A stretch of 64,000 bases of DNA from Leisingera aquimarina DSM 24565. GTDB lineage: Bacteria; Pseudomonadota; Alphaproteobacteria; Rhodobacterales; Rhodobacteraceae. This document shows positions 55,606-64,000 of the stretch, piece by piece (the first letter of the stretch is position 1; the number at the start of each line of letters is the position of its first letter). The notes under the pieces are model-generated. The model was not told the DNA's origin and ran no database searches. It saw only the letters and a list, made by a program, of their open reading frames with translations. The stretch covers positions 272,501-336,500 of the forward strand of contig NZ_KI421504.1 of NCBI RefSeq assembly GCF_000473165.1. Direction: 5' to 3'. Position numbers and translations under genes: made by a program.

Positions 55606-57626
55606 TCAACCACCTCCTGCAACAGGCCCGCGATCTCGGCTTCCAGCGCCTTCAGCTCGGCGTCGATCTCCGCCAGCGGGCGGGGCGGCACGTATTTGTA
55701 GAAGTAGCGGTTGAAGTTGATCTCATAGCCGACACGGCCAACACCGCCGTCCTGCACGTCGGTATAGCTTTCGTCCACCCAAGCATCGGGGACGAAGGGC
55801 AGAACCTCGCGCTGCACGTAGTCCCGCCAGTCCTCCTCCAGCGGCACCAGCTCGTGATCGCGCAGATCGGTATCGGGTTCCGGCTTGCCATCCTTGCCAG
55901 TGCAGACCATGGCATCCTCGTCCCGTTCAGCCAGGGCCGACAGGATGGCCTTCTTCGCCGGGGCGGCGACCTTCAGACCCGCAGCCTTCAGCGCCGCAGT
56001 TAGGGCTTTGTCGAAGTCCGCCCGGTCCAGCCAGCGTTTACCCGCAGGGAGGCCATCCCGCAGCGTGGTCACAACCGCCTCCTGCTCGGCGGCATCCAGC
56101 TTGGCAAAGGGCTTTGCCTCCTGCAGTGTTTGCAGGGCGTCTTCGGTTATCTCGAAGGCCAGTTTCAGAGGGCGTTCGACTCGGATCTCCCGGTAGCCGA
56201 AATCGGTGGTCTTGAAGATCTTGGAGTATTCGCCCCAGCCAGCCTCGCCATTCAGCATCCTGGCATAGATGCGGGTGATCTCGTCACAGGCTTCCGCCGG
56301 GATTTCCCGGCGTTTGGAGCCGAGCGACTTGCGCATCGACTTCCAGAAGCGGTCGCTGCTGGCATCGATCAGCTGCACCTTGCTCTGGCGGTCCCGTGTC
56401 TTGCGGTTGGTCAGCAGCCACACGTAGGTCTGAATGCCGGTGTTGTAGAAGAGATCCGTCGGCAGGGCGATGATCGCCTCGACCCAGTCGTTTTCCAGCA
56501 TCCAGCGGCGGATCTCGCTTTCACCCGAGCCTGCGCCGCCGGTGAACAGGGGCGAGCCGTTCATGACGATGCCGATACGGGTTCCCTGTTCGTCATCGCG
56601 CATCTTCGAGATCATGTGCTGCAGGAACAGCAACTGCCCGTCCGAGACGCGTGGCAGACCGGCCCCGAAGCGGCCCTCCATGCCCAATTCCTGTGCTTCG
56701 GCGACGATGTCGTCCTTGTACTTTTTCCAGTCCACGCCGTAGGGCGGGTTGGACAGCATGTAGTGGAAACCCCGGCCTTTGTGGGCGTCCTGAGTCAGCG
56801 TGTTCCCGAATGCGATGTTCTCGGGGTTGTGGCCGGTGACCAGCATGTCCGATTTGCAGATGGCGAAGGATTCCGGGTTCAGCTCCTGCCCGAACAGCTC
56901 CACCCGGATCCGCTCGTTCAGGGCCTTCATCTCCATTTCGGCAATGGACAGCATACCGCCGGTACCCGCCGCCGGGTCATAGACTTGCCGGATCACGCCA
57001 CTGCCGGTTAAGGCGTCGTGGTCGTTGATAAGGAGAAGCGACACGATGAGGCGGATCACCTCACGTGGGGTATAGTGTTCCCCTGCAGTCTCATTCGAGA
57101 TTTCCGAGAAACGGCGGATCAGTTCCTCGAACAGGTACCCCATCTCGAGGTTCGAGATCGCCTCAGGGTGGAGGTCGATCTGAGAGAACTGCTCGAACAC
57201 AGTGAACAGCAGGCCCGCGTCGTTCAGCCGCTTGAGCTGGTCCGTGAACAGGAACTTCTCAAGGAAGATATCGCGGACGTTCGGGGAGAACTTGGTGACG
57301 TAGTCCAGGAGGTTGCTGTGGATGTCTTTGGCATCCTGCCCCTTCAGTGTGGTGAAGGAGAACCGGGACAGGTTGTAGACCTGAAGATTTTGGCCGGCAG
57401 TCCCAAACAGGATCGTATCGCGGGCCTCATCGTCAATGTCTTCGGGCAGGCTGTCGGCCAAGTCGAGGACGGCATTCTTGGTTCCTTCGAGAATGCAGTC
57501 CAGGCGGCGCAGGACAACGAAAGGCAGGATAACCTTGCCGTACTCCGACTGCTTGAAATCGCCGCGCAGTGTCTCAGCGATGGCCCAGACGAATGCACTC
57601 AGAGATTTGATGTCCGTTCTGCTCAT
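55602..57626 (-). CDS. hsdM: Type I restriction enzyme M subunit
   Basis: 674 residues starting MSRTDIKSLSAFVWAIAETL; the frame is open 17 codons further. The N-terminal HsdM helical domain is followed by the N6-adenine methylase: YDPAAGTGGML (SAM site) and SNPPYGVDW (NPPY catalytic). The C-terminal part (GYREIRVERPLKLAFEI) is the usual extension in this class. It modifies host DNA with HsdS. Confidence 0.95.
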   Translation of the reverse strand: MSRTDIKSLSAFVWAIAETLRGDFKQSEYGKVILPFVVLRRLDCILEGTKNAVLDLADSLPEDIDDEARDTILFGTAGQNLQVYNLSRFSFTTLKGQDAKDIHSNLLDYVTKFSPNVRDIFLEKFLFTDQLKRLNDAGLLFTVFEQFSQIDLHPEAISNLEMGYLFEELIRRFSEISNETAGEHYTPREVIRLIVSLLLINDHDALTGSGVIRQVYDPAAGTGGMLSIAEMEMKALNERIRVELFGQELNPESFAICKSDMLVTGHNPENIAFGNTLTQDAHKGRGFHYMLSNPPYGVDWKKYKDDIVAEAQELGMEGRFGAGLPRVSDGQLLFLQHMISKMRDDEQGTRIGIVMNGSPLFTGGAGSGESEIRRWMLENDWVEAIIALPTDLFYNTGIQTYVWLLTNRKTRDRQSKVQLIDASSDRFWKSMRKSLGSKRREIPAEACDEITRIYARMLNGEAGWGEYSKIFKTTDFGYREIRVERPLKLAFEITEDALQTLQEAKPFAKLDAAEQEAVVTTLRDGLPAGKRWLDRADFDKALTAALKAAGLKVAAPAKKAILSALAERDEDAMVCTGKDGKPEPDTDLRDHELVPLEEDWRDYVQREVLPFVPDAWVDESYTDVQDGGVGRVGYEINFNRYFYKYVPPRPLAEIDAELKALEAEIAGLLQEVVE

Positions 57627-57867
57627 ATTCTCACTTTCTCGATTGAATAGCCCTTGGTTCGACTGCACGGCAATCAATGACGAGAGCGAGTAAGGCTACC
57701 TTCAGCATTGGCTGAACCGCTGTTTGGCAATCTGCTTCCAAGATTGGTTTTCCACTCCCTTTGAGCATATGGGTGACCGCCTGCGCAACCATAGAGGCAA
57801 GCAGTCACGTCTTGGCTCTGGCACTGTAAAAGAGCCTTCCCCGAAAGCTGGGAGATAGACGCCCAGA

Positions 57868-59406
57868 TCAAGAAGTACCCAGAGACGCACTCGAGTAGAA
57901 CGCATCCAGCCTCTTTTCGTGACCAGCACGGGAGGCGAGGATCTCACCAATATCCTGCGACACCTCGAGGCCGAAGCCCTCGGGGTCCTGCATTCGCTGC
58001 TCTTTAAGCTCGGCAAAAACCCGGCTGAGATCCGGCTCGACGAGCTTGAGCTTGGTCTCGACGCCACATACTTCCCGCAGTGCCTTTCGCATGCTGTCTT
58101 CCAGCAGGTCGCTATGCCCCTCGTGGACGAGAAAGCTGTCATGGATCGGCAGGATGGCGATGCCACGGTCGATGAAGTCGAGCATCACCCGTTCGGCTAC
58201 ATCGCTGTCCGCTCGCTGCAGGCGCTTACCGGCACCGGTATAGAAGTGATGGGCGATGGGTTTATGCGCTGCCAGCACGGCATCTGAAAGCTCCCGCCAC
58301 TTCATGGAAAACTTGCCCGGCTCTACCCCCTTTGGGGCCTGCCGCAGCTCTTTCTCGGCATTCAGCATTGCGTTGAAGGCGGCTTTGACCGTGCTGCGCA
58401 ATTCATTACCGCCCCGTGCCTCAACATCGGCGGCGAAGATACCACGGTAGCAGTCTACAGACGGCACAACACCTTCCTGGGCATATAGAAGCGCGGGGTG
58501 CAGGTTGGAGTAGTCGATCTCCACCATGCGCTTGCCGTTGACGATCAGGTGGCGGCGGTAAGCCTTCGGCACATTCTGCCACCAGCCCCCGTAAAACCGG
58601 CCTCCGGTCGTCAGGTCCCTGTCATTGAAGACACGGTGGAGAGTTCGCCGGTCCAGCGCCAGAGGCTTCGCCCCGTCCGGGTCCTCTGCCAGCCGAGCCT
58701 GCAAATCCGCCAGTTCGGCATCAGGGATATGCAGGTCATACCAGCGGGTAGCCAGCACCCGGTTGATCCGGGAAAGGTTATCCGCCATCTGCTGCACCTC
58801 TGCGGTCACGGGAGCAGCGAACAACTCGTCCGGGCCATCCGCACTCTTGATCCGCACCTTAATGGGGGCATGACCCCGCTCAGGAGGCACGATCACGGGG
58901 AACACTTCCTGCTCTCTGGCTGTGAACTTGATGATGAGATGGTCAGTGGCCCTGAACCGGGTGAGGCGGCTACGGTTAGACCCGTCCTTCCTGCCCTGGC
59001 GGTCGTGGACGCCTCGTTGGGTTTGCTCCAAGTATCCCAGCTCCAGCATTCCCTGATAGGCCCGCTCGACATGGATGCTGTAGGTCAAATCCGCGGGTGA
59101 GGCCTCACCGCCATACCAGTTCCTGTTCAGGTGAACAGAGGCTTCACCCTTCCGCTTGCGCTGGTAGACCACGGCCACGCTGTCACGGATCAAGGTTTCC
59201 ACGGAAGCCCGCAGCTTGAGAAGCTGCTCTCCCCGCACTCGGCGCTTTGCCTTACCGGTTGCCTCCCACTGATGGCCTTGAATCTCCTCAACCAGGCCAT
59301 CAACGACCTGGAAGAAGCGCCGGTAGCGGCGTTCCCGTGCATTCTCTTGGGTCTGGGCGTTTGTGACCACGGCTGTAACCTCGGCTGGAGCAGTTACTGA
59401 CCTCAT
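57868..59406 (-). CDS. Divergent family A DNA-polymerase-like protein
   Basis: 512 residues. Residues about 290-430 match the palm of family A polymerases: motif A VEIDYSNLHPALLYA (metal D298), a motif B-like helix RSTVKAAFNAMLNAEKE, and LQRADSDVAERVMLDFIDRG then ILPIHDSFLVHEG, equivalent to motif C (HD at 422-423). No 3'-5' or 5'-3' exonuclease domain is seen. The N-terminal 150 residues are basic and may bind DNA. The gene starts inside the right 996-bp repeat and continues out of it. I know of uncharacterised relatives in mobile elements; its activity is inferred. Confidence 0.65.
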   Translation of the reverse strand: MRSVTAPAEVTAVVTNAQTQENARERRYRRFFQVVDGLVEEIQGHQWEATGKAKRRVRGEQLLKLRASVETLIRDSVAVVYQRKRKGEASVHLNRNWYGGEASPADLTYSIHVERAYQGMLELGYLEQTQRGVHDRQGRKDGSNRSRLTRFRATDHLIIKFTAREQEVFPVIVPPERGHAPIKVRIKSADGPDELFAAPVTAEVQQMADNLSRINRVLATRWYDLHIPDAELADLQARLAEDPDGAKPLALDRRTLHRVFNDRDLTTGGRFYGGWWQNVPKAYRRHLIVNGKRMVEIDYSNLHPALLYAQEGVVPSVDCYRGIFAADVEARGGNELRSTVKAAFNAMLNAEKELRQAPKGVEPGKFSMKWRELSDAVLAAHKPIAHHFYTGAGKRLQRADSDVAERVMLDFIDRGIAILPIHDSFLVHEGHSDLLEDSMRKALREVCGVETKLKLVEPDLSRVFAELKEQRMQDPEGFGLEVSQDIGEILASRAGHEKRLDAFYSSASLGTS

Positions 59407-60135
59407 ATGTGAGGGTCAGGTGCGGCCCTGGGGGCCGCCCTTCCCCATACTAAGATGACTTAGCAGCATCAACTCCCGCCGTCGGATCCAGTGCCGTGGG
59501 ACCCTGCAGGAGTGCAGCCCTTTCCCGTGGCCCTGCCTCCTGGACATCCAGGCCAGCCAACCAGCGGGGAATCTGGCCTTCTCCCTGCCCGTGGCATGGC
59601 GACCCTGTGCATTGGCTTTTGAGGCCTAGTCGGGGCTGCAGGAACATGCACTCTCCACCCGCTGCAGCACGGGAAGCCGTCAAGGTTGGCCAGAGGCCTC
59701 ATCCGGGCATTTGGGGATGCCAGTGCCTGCTGCAGGTTGACGACCTCCACAACCCAATCTCGGGGCGGGGCTGTATACGCTATCCCTACGGGATGGGGTG
59801 GCACTCGCCCCCCCCCCTGCTTAGGCGGCAAGCAGAATGTCCGCAGAGCGTCCAGGTGTGAGTCATACAGCGCTTTTAGCGGCTCCCAGATAGGGGGGGA
59901 CCCTCTGCCAGCATTGCGGCTCTCTGTGAGTCCCACATGCGGCCCAAGGCAGTCTGCAGCTTCTGAAGACCTTGTAGGCCAGTCAACAGCACGGAGGCCA
60001 CGGTCCGGTCTGTAGAAGGCTTCTCTGGGCCGTAGTACATCCCGTAGACCAAATCGTGCCTGTTGACCGCAACCGCATGGGGCTGATAGCCCTTATTTTG
60101 CTGATGCAGATGGCCACGGCGGTGCCTGTAACGGG
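59140..60135 (-). repeat. 996-bp inverted repeat, right copy (IR-B)
   Basis: Mirror copy of 49894-50889. It holds the 5' part of the intact polymerase-like gene, the C10 tract (59808-59817), and about 730 bp of upstream sequence in which I recognise no gene. Recombination between the copies would invert the 8.25-kb segment 50890-59139 while rebuilding an intact polymerase-like gene on the other side. Confidence 0.92.
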
Positions 60136-60167
60136 CCTAGAACCCGGTCAACACCGGATTCAGGACT

Positions 60168-60242
60168 GCCCCCGGGCACCATTACCCAAGTCTAAGCCAT
60201 TGTGCCGCATCAGCTTTTGCAACGTGCAGAGCGAGGCGTAGT
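60168..60242 (+). repeat. 75-bp inverted copy of the tRNA-Phe 3' end and int upstream region
   Basis: Exact reverse complement of 61457-61531. It begins with GCCCCCGGGCACCA, the tRNA 3' end, and ends just before the int 3' end. It is in the opposite orientation to the attachment sequences at 49837 and 61518, so it is an extra, inverted att-like site. Confidence 0.9.
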
Positions 60243-60272
60243 CGTCAGCCGGAGACATGCTGCTCCAGCCGT

Positions 60273-61451
60273 CTAAGGTGCAATTCTATCCAGCCACTTT
60301 CTGAGAACCTCCAGCGGGTACCCTTTACCGTATCCCTGACCGACCCCATCCGTGTGCCATCCGCCAATCTGGTCAGCAACATCCGCTGGGCATTCTACCG
60401 CACGGAGCCGGTCTCGCATGGAGTGGCGGAACCCGTGCATAGTAGCCCCCTTCGGCACGTAGGCCTTTAGCCACTTGTTCAGGGCGGCGCTGGCCGAATT
60501 GGCGCTGGTCTTGTCTGAGGTATTGTAGCGGGGAAAGGCGAATTTGTTTCCATCCTGCTGGGTGTGGATGCGCCGGGCAGCCCACTCTGCCGAACCAGCC
60601 AGCGGAACAACCCTGCTGCTGCTGTCAGTCTTCAGGCTTCTCCACGGGTGCGGGGTAATCTTGGCCGCCCATCTGCCATTTTCCTGCTGGAATATGTCTT
60701 CACGCAGCAGACCTGCAGCCTCTGCTAACCGCATGCCGGTGTCGGCAACCAGTGCCACTAGCCAGCGCATTTCATCGTCCATCTGGTAGCACTGCAGTTG
60801 CACGGCACGCACAACATCTACTGGGATGGGGCTGCGGACGGCCACGCCTGCACTCCGATCATAATAGACATTGGCGAATGGGGAGGAAATGGAAAGCCCT
60901 TCCTCTGCCACGGCAAAGTTGAACACGGCGCGGACGGTGCCAAAGATCCGGGTAATGCTGCTCCCGGCAAGCCCTTTCTTGATCAGCTCATCCCGGAAGG
61001 CATTGGCGTCTGCCTTGGTGTAGTCCGGCAGAGGTTTATCTCCGCAGACGTCGATTACATAGCCGCAGGAGCGGTGTGCAGCCCGGTGGAAGGTCTCCGG
61101 CCTGCCAAGTCCTTTCAGGCGCAGGTATGTCAACACAGCCTCAGAGAGAGTCAGAGCATCAGTGTTGACATCTTGCCCGTCTCCCGGCGTCGGCACGGGA
61201 CGGGAGAGGCCATGGCGCAGAAGATGCTTGCCTGGAAGGTCCGCGTCCTGGGTCCGCAGGTGGTACCAGTATTCGTCCAGCTTGAAGGCGGCACTGGCCG
61301 CTCTAGCCAAGGCTACAGGACGCGATCTGGTTCTCAAGGAATAGGAGATCCTGGGGGAGGAATAGTGCTTCCGAAGATCCGCCGGGACACGCCGGGTGAA
61401 GTAGAAGATGCCCTCTTTCACGAAGACATGCTGAGAAGATTTGTACTCCAA
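60273..61451 (-). CDS. Tyrosine recombinase (island integrase)
   Basis: 392 residues. The N-terminal part (FYFTRRVPADLRKHY) is the DUF6538-like arm-binding region of tRNA-targeting integrases, followed by a SAM-like core. Catalytic residues: Arg in DTGMRLAEAAGL, HxxR in HGFRHSMRDRL, His in IGGWHTD and Tyr in GQGYGKGYPL. The start is TTG at 61451, since an in-frame TAG lies three codons upstream. It reads away from tRNA-Phe, the typical layout for site-specific integration at a tRNA 3' end. Confidence 0.92.
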   Translation of the reverse strand: MEYKSSQHVFVKEGIFYFTRRVPADLRKHYSSPRISYSLRTRSRPVALARAASAAFKLDEYWYHLRTQDADLPGKHLLRHGLSRPVPTPGDGQDVNTDALTLSEAVLTYLRLKGLGRPETFHRAAHRSCGYVIDVCGDKPLPDYTKADANAFRDELIKKGLAGSSITRIFGTVRAVFNFAVAEEGLSISSPFANVYYDRSAGVAVRSPIPVDVVRAVQLQCYQMDDEMRWLVALVADTGMRLAEAAGLLREDIFQQENGRWAAKITPHPWRSLKTDSSSRVVPLAGSAEWAARRIHTQQDGNKFAFPRYNTSDKTSANSASAALNKWLKAYVPKGATMHGFRHSMRDRLRAVECPADVADQIGGWHTDGVGQGYGKGYPLEVLRKWLDRIAP

Positions 61452-61456
61452 AATGT

Positions 61457-61531
61457 ACTACGCCTCGCTCTGCACGTTGCAAAAGCTGATGCGGCACAAT
61501 GGCTTAGACTTGGGTAATGGTGCCCGGGGGC
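61457..61531 (-). repeat. 75-bp inverted repeat including the attR core
   Basis: Covers the 14-bp core at the tRNA-Phe 3' end (61518-61531) plus 61 bp reaching to 5 bp before the int start, so it probably includes the int promoter. Its inverted twin is at 60168-60242. Confidence 0.9.
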
Positions 61532-61592
61532 GGAATCGAACCACCGACACGAGGATTTTCAATCCACTGCTCTACCCCTGAGCTACCCGGGC
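61518..61592 (-). tRNA. tRNA-Phe (anticodon GAA)
   Basis: 75 nt with encoded CCA. The acceptor is GCCCGGG / CCCGGGC, the D-arm GCTCAGGGGTAGAGC, the anticodon loop TTGAAAA between GGA and TCC, and the T-arm GGTTCGATTCC. It is the integration target of the adjacent island and remains intact. Confidence 0.95.
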
Positions 61593-61674
61593 ACGGGAAG
61601 GCTGATCGCCTTGGGTGGGGGCCTTCTATGCCGAGCGCGCGGCGGTGTCCAGAGGGTTTTGCAAAAGAAAATCA

Positions 61675-61878
61675 CTAATGCCGGGTTTGGGACGTTTTTT
61701 CTCCCATCTGCAGCGCCCGCCGCGTTTCTTCCGAAGCGTTTTCAATATCTTCCGGGTCCAGGCTGGGCACCGCATAGGCGCCGTTCAGCCATTTCCCGAG
61801 GTCAATATCAGCACAGCGTTTGGAACAGAAAGGCCGGTGTGTCTTTTGCGCTTCCCCGCCGCAGATCGGGCAACTCAT
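61675..61878 (-). CDS. yacG: DNA gyrase inhibitor YacG
   Basis: 67 residues with the Cys4 zinc site (CPICGG, FCSKRC) and IDLGKWLNG. YacG proteins bind GyrB and inhibit gyrase. It overlaps the upstream RNase E/G gene by 4 bp, the common alphaproteobacterial order. Confidence 0.93.
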   Translation of the reverse strand: MSCPICGGEAQKTHRPFCSKRCADIDLGKWLNGAYAVPSLDPEDIENASEETRRALQMGEKTSQTRH

Positions 61879-62897
61879 CTAAGCACCTCCCGCAGGGCGA
61901 TACGGCTGCGCTTACGCTGCAATTCGTAGTGGCCAAGATTGGTCCAGCCGACCAGCACCGTCTCCTCAGACTCAGACCGGACTGCAGCCCGCAACGCGGT
62001 TTCAAAGCCGCGGCGGTCTTTCTTCGGCATCGGTGCAAGGTCAAGTACAATCTGTCCGCCCAATCCGCGCACACGCAAGACCCTGGGCAATGCTTTGGCT
62101 GCGGCCATGTTAGCTTTAACACCGGCCGCCAGCGAGGTGTCGGTTCCTGAATTCACATCCACCGCCACCAGCGCACGGGTCGACTCGACAAACAGGAAGC
62201 CGCCGCCTGGCAGCGGTTCGCGGATGCCCAGAGCAACGTCCAGTGCGTCCAGCACCCCCAGTCGCTCAAACCCGCCGGGGTCGCGTTCTACATCCGCAGG
62301 CTCTACCCAGTCGCGCCAGGCCAGGAGATGCGGCATGTCGCCTTCGGCCAGCACCTCAGTTGCGGAACCTTCGTCCTGCATCACCTGCGCGGCCAGCGCG
62401 GCCATTGCAGCGACGTCTTCGGCGATCTCTTCGCCGTCCGTACCGGCGCAGGCCGATCGCAGGATCAGACCATATCCGGTTTCACCCATTTCCTCATGAG
62501 CAATTTCCAACAGGCGGTCGCGCTCGTCTTCATCACGGATGCTGCGCGAAATGTTCAGGCCCGGCGCCTCAGGAGTCACAATAGCGTAACGGCTTTTGAA
62601 CAGCAGTTTCTGGGTAACCGGGATCGCTTTGCCCGGCTCGGCAACACCGGAAACCTGCACCAGGAGCATTTGCCCGGGTGCAAGCCCCTTGACCTGACGC
62701 AGGAAGGCAGGCCCGTCAGGGGTAGTCAGGAACATGCCCCCCTGCCCCTTCACCGGCCGGTCGGCGCGGGCGCGGTAGATGGTGCCAGGCGACGGCGTGT
62801 CGCTGTCGATCAGGAAATCCTCCAGTTTGCCATCTACCATCAGCGCAGCGGCTTCACGGTCCTGGATGTGGTCGAGAATGATAGTGCGGCCCTTCAT
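61875..62897 (-). CDS. Ribonuclease E/G family protein
   Basis: 340 residues, shorter than RNase E or G. The catalytic Asp regions are seen in [20 protein letters not shown] and [11 protein letters not shown] (two metal Asp), with an N-terminal S1-like part ([20 protein letters not shown]). It lacks the C-terminal zinc-link and scaffold domains. It probably acts in RNA processing. Start overlaps the maf stop (ATGA). Confidence 0.87.
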   Translation of the reverse strand: MKGRTIILDHIQDREAAALMVDGKLEDFLIDSDTPSPGTIYRARADRPVKGQGGMFLTTPDGPAFLRQVKGLAPGQMLLVQVSGVAEPGKAIPVTQKLLFKSRYAIVTPEAPGLNISRSIRDEDERDRLLEIAHEEMGETGYGLILRSACAGTDGEEIAEDVAAMAALAAQVMQDEGSATEVLAEGDMPHLLAWRDWVEPADVERDPGGFERLGVLDALDVALGIREPLPGGGFLFVESTRALVAVDVNSGTDTSLAAGVKANMAAAKALPRVLRVRGLGGQIVLDLAPMPKKDRRGFETALRAAVRSESEETVLVGWTNLGHYELQRKRSRIALREVLR

Positions 62898-63475
62898 GCG
62901 GCAGCCTCCTGATACAGCGGCAGCCCGGCGGCGCGCAGCAGATTTGCGGTTTCAGACAACGGCAGCCCGACAATGCCGGTGAAGGAGCCGCTGATCCACG
63001 GAATAAAGGCGCCTGCGGGGCCTTGGATAGCATAGGCGCCGGCCTTGCCCTCCCAGTCGCCGGTGGCGAGATAGGCGTTCAGTTCTTCGTCAGAGAGATT
63101 CTTCATCTTCACCTGGCTGACCACATCCTTTTCCCAGACCCGGTCCCCGCGCCGCACCGCGACCGCAGTTATCACCCGGTGGCGGCGGCCGGAGAGGGCG
63201 AGCAGGAATTCCGCCGCCTCGCCTGCATCGCGCGGCTTGCCCAGGATGCGGCGGCCCAGGGCAACTGTGGTGTCGGCGCACAGAACAACATCCTCTGTCC
63301 CCGCGGGGACAGCCTGGTTTTTTTCCCGTGTCACCCGCGCGCAATAGGCCCGCGGCAGCTCATTCTTGAGCGGGGTTTCATCAATCTCCGGCGGGCGCAC
63401 CTCGTCCGGATGCACGCCGAGCTGCGCCAGAAGCTGCAGCCGCCGCGGACTGCCGGATCCCAAAATGAATGCCAT
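62894..63475 (-). CDS. maf: Maf-like nucleoside triphosphate pyrophosphatase
   Basis: 193 residues starting [20 protein letters not shown], the family N-terminus; the frame continues upstream without similarity. [15 protein letters not shown] and [10 protein letters not shown] are conserved. Members hydrolyse dTTP/UTP or modified nucleotides. It is the first gene of the maf-rne-yacG run. Confidence 0.93.
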   Translation of the reverse strand: MAFILGSGSPRRLQLLAQLGVHPDEVRPPEIDETPLKNELPRAYCARVTREKNQAVPAGTEDVVLCADTTVALGRRILGKPRDAGEAAEFLLALSGRRHRVITAVAVRRGDRVWEKDVVSQVKMKNLSDEELNAYLATGDWEGKAGAYAIQGPAGAFIPWISGSFTGIVGLPLSETANLLRAAGLPLYQEAAA

Positions 63476-63604
63476 GCCGTGGCCCTCTTGTCCGTTTGCG
63501 CCCGTCATAGGGTGAATTTCAGCGTTGGAAAAGCGCGTCTGCACCTTCCTCCTGTCAGAAATATCTCCGCCGGAGGCAGCGGCTGAATGGCCGCAAAAAC
63601 AAAA

Positions 63605-63623
63605 GCCCGGCAGAATGCCGGGC
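63605..63623 (-). terminator. Intrinsic terminator of infA
   Basis: GCCCGGCA-GAA-TGCCGGGC, an 8-bp perfect stem, is followed on the minus strand by CTTTTGTTTTTGC. It lies 27 bp past the infA stop. Confidence 0.9.
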
Positions 63624-63649
63624 CTTGATATTTCTTCCAGATCAACAGC

Positions 63650-63868
63650 TTATTTGAAGCGATAGTTGATCCGGCCCTTGGTCAGGTCATAGGGGGTCAT
63701 TTCCACCTGGACCTTGTCGCCTGCCAGAACACGGATGCGGTTCTTGCGCATCTTGCCTGCCGTATGCGCGATGATCTCATGGCCGTTCTCAAGCTCGACC
63801 CGAAACGTCGCGTTAGGCAGGAGTTCCTTCACGACACCGGGAAATTCGAGCGTATCTTCCTTGGCCAT
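63650..63868 (-). CDS. infA: Translation initiation factor IF-1
   Basis: 72 residues, an OB fold: [20 protein letters not shown], then [20 protein letters not shown]. Length and sequence are those of alphaproteobacterial IF-1. Single gene with its own terminator. Confidence 0.97.
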   Translation of the reverse strand: MAKEDTLEFPGVVKELLPNATFRVELENGHEIIAHTAGKMRKNRIRVLAGDKVQVEMTPYDLTKGRINYRFK

Positions 63869-64000
63869 GTTGTCTCCATCATTGGGTTACCCCGCAAACT
63901 GCGGGACGTGCGCCTAAATGGGGGCATTTTTCCAATATTTCAAGGGCTCAATCAGGAAAGAGCAGCCTTTGTGACCGATTTTACCCGCGGCATTTGCTCT

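Overview
The window reads as chromosome of a marine alphaproteobacterium of the Roseobacter group (Leisingera/Phaeobacter/Ruegeria-like). I infer this from high GC, a TorTSR system beside a betaine/TMAO-type ABC transporter, a two-gene NAD-dependent formate dehydrogenase, SnoaL-rich catabolic operons, and a G/C-rich intergenic repeat I associate with this group. No database search was possible, so the assignment rests on gene content.

Layout. 1-8.1 kb: a flavin demethylase-like gene running off the left edge, its divergent TetR regulator with a palindromic operator, then a minus-strand formate dehydrogenase locus (fused NuoE/NuoF-like subunit, molybdopterin subunit) with a LysR gene and a MarR-like gene upstream. 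8.3-13.3 kb: a mobile patch. It holds an IS3-family element broken by a 40-bp hairpin insertion, a decayed tyrosine recombinase, a truncated IS91-type transposase ending in a 27-bp-arm perfect palindrome, and a retron: a reverse transcriptase fused to a trypsin-like protease, with a foldable ncRNA directly upstream. The patch ends beside tRNA-Arg(ACG).

13.5-21 kb: a GNAT acetyltransferase, a class III cyclase fused to TPRs, and a minus-strand YcaO/TfuA operon with a zinc metalloprotease and a protein ending in six SGAK repeats. This is a candidate undescribed peptide- or protein-modifying system. 21-30 kb: TorT, TorS and TorR next to a three-gene glycine betaine/TMAO-type ABC transporter, with two tor-box-like decamers in the shared promoter region. 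30.5-31.7 kb: a second IS3-family element with a nonsense mutation in orfB.

32.7-49.3 kb: a large catabolic region. It has two divergent operons around two LacI-type palindromes, a sugar-type ABC importer, four SnoaL/NTF2-like proteins, a HisD-like dehydrogenase, SDR, amidohydrolase, thioesterase, bicupin, MetE-like protein, alpha/beta hydrolase and RraA-like protein, plus its own LacI regulator. The substrate is not evident. The clustering and overlapping start/stop codons argue for one pathway.

49.8-61.6 kb: a genomic island at the 3' end of tRNA-Phe(GAA). A complete type I restriction-modification operon and a divergent family A DNA-polymerase-like gene lie between two 996-bp inverted repeats. 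An integrase gene sits between two inverted 75-bp copies of the tRNA-Phe 3' end. 61.6-64 kb returns to conserved core genes: yacG, an RNase E/G, maf and infA with a strong terminator.
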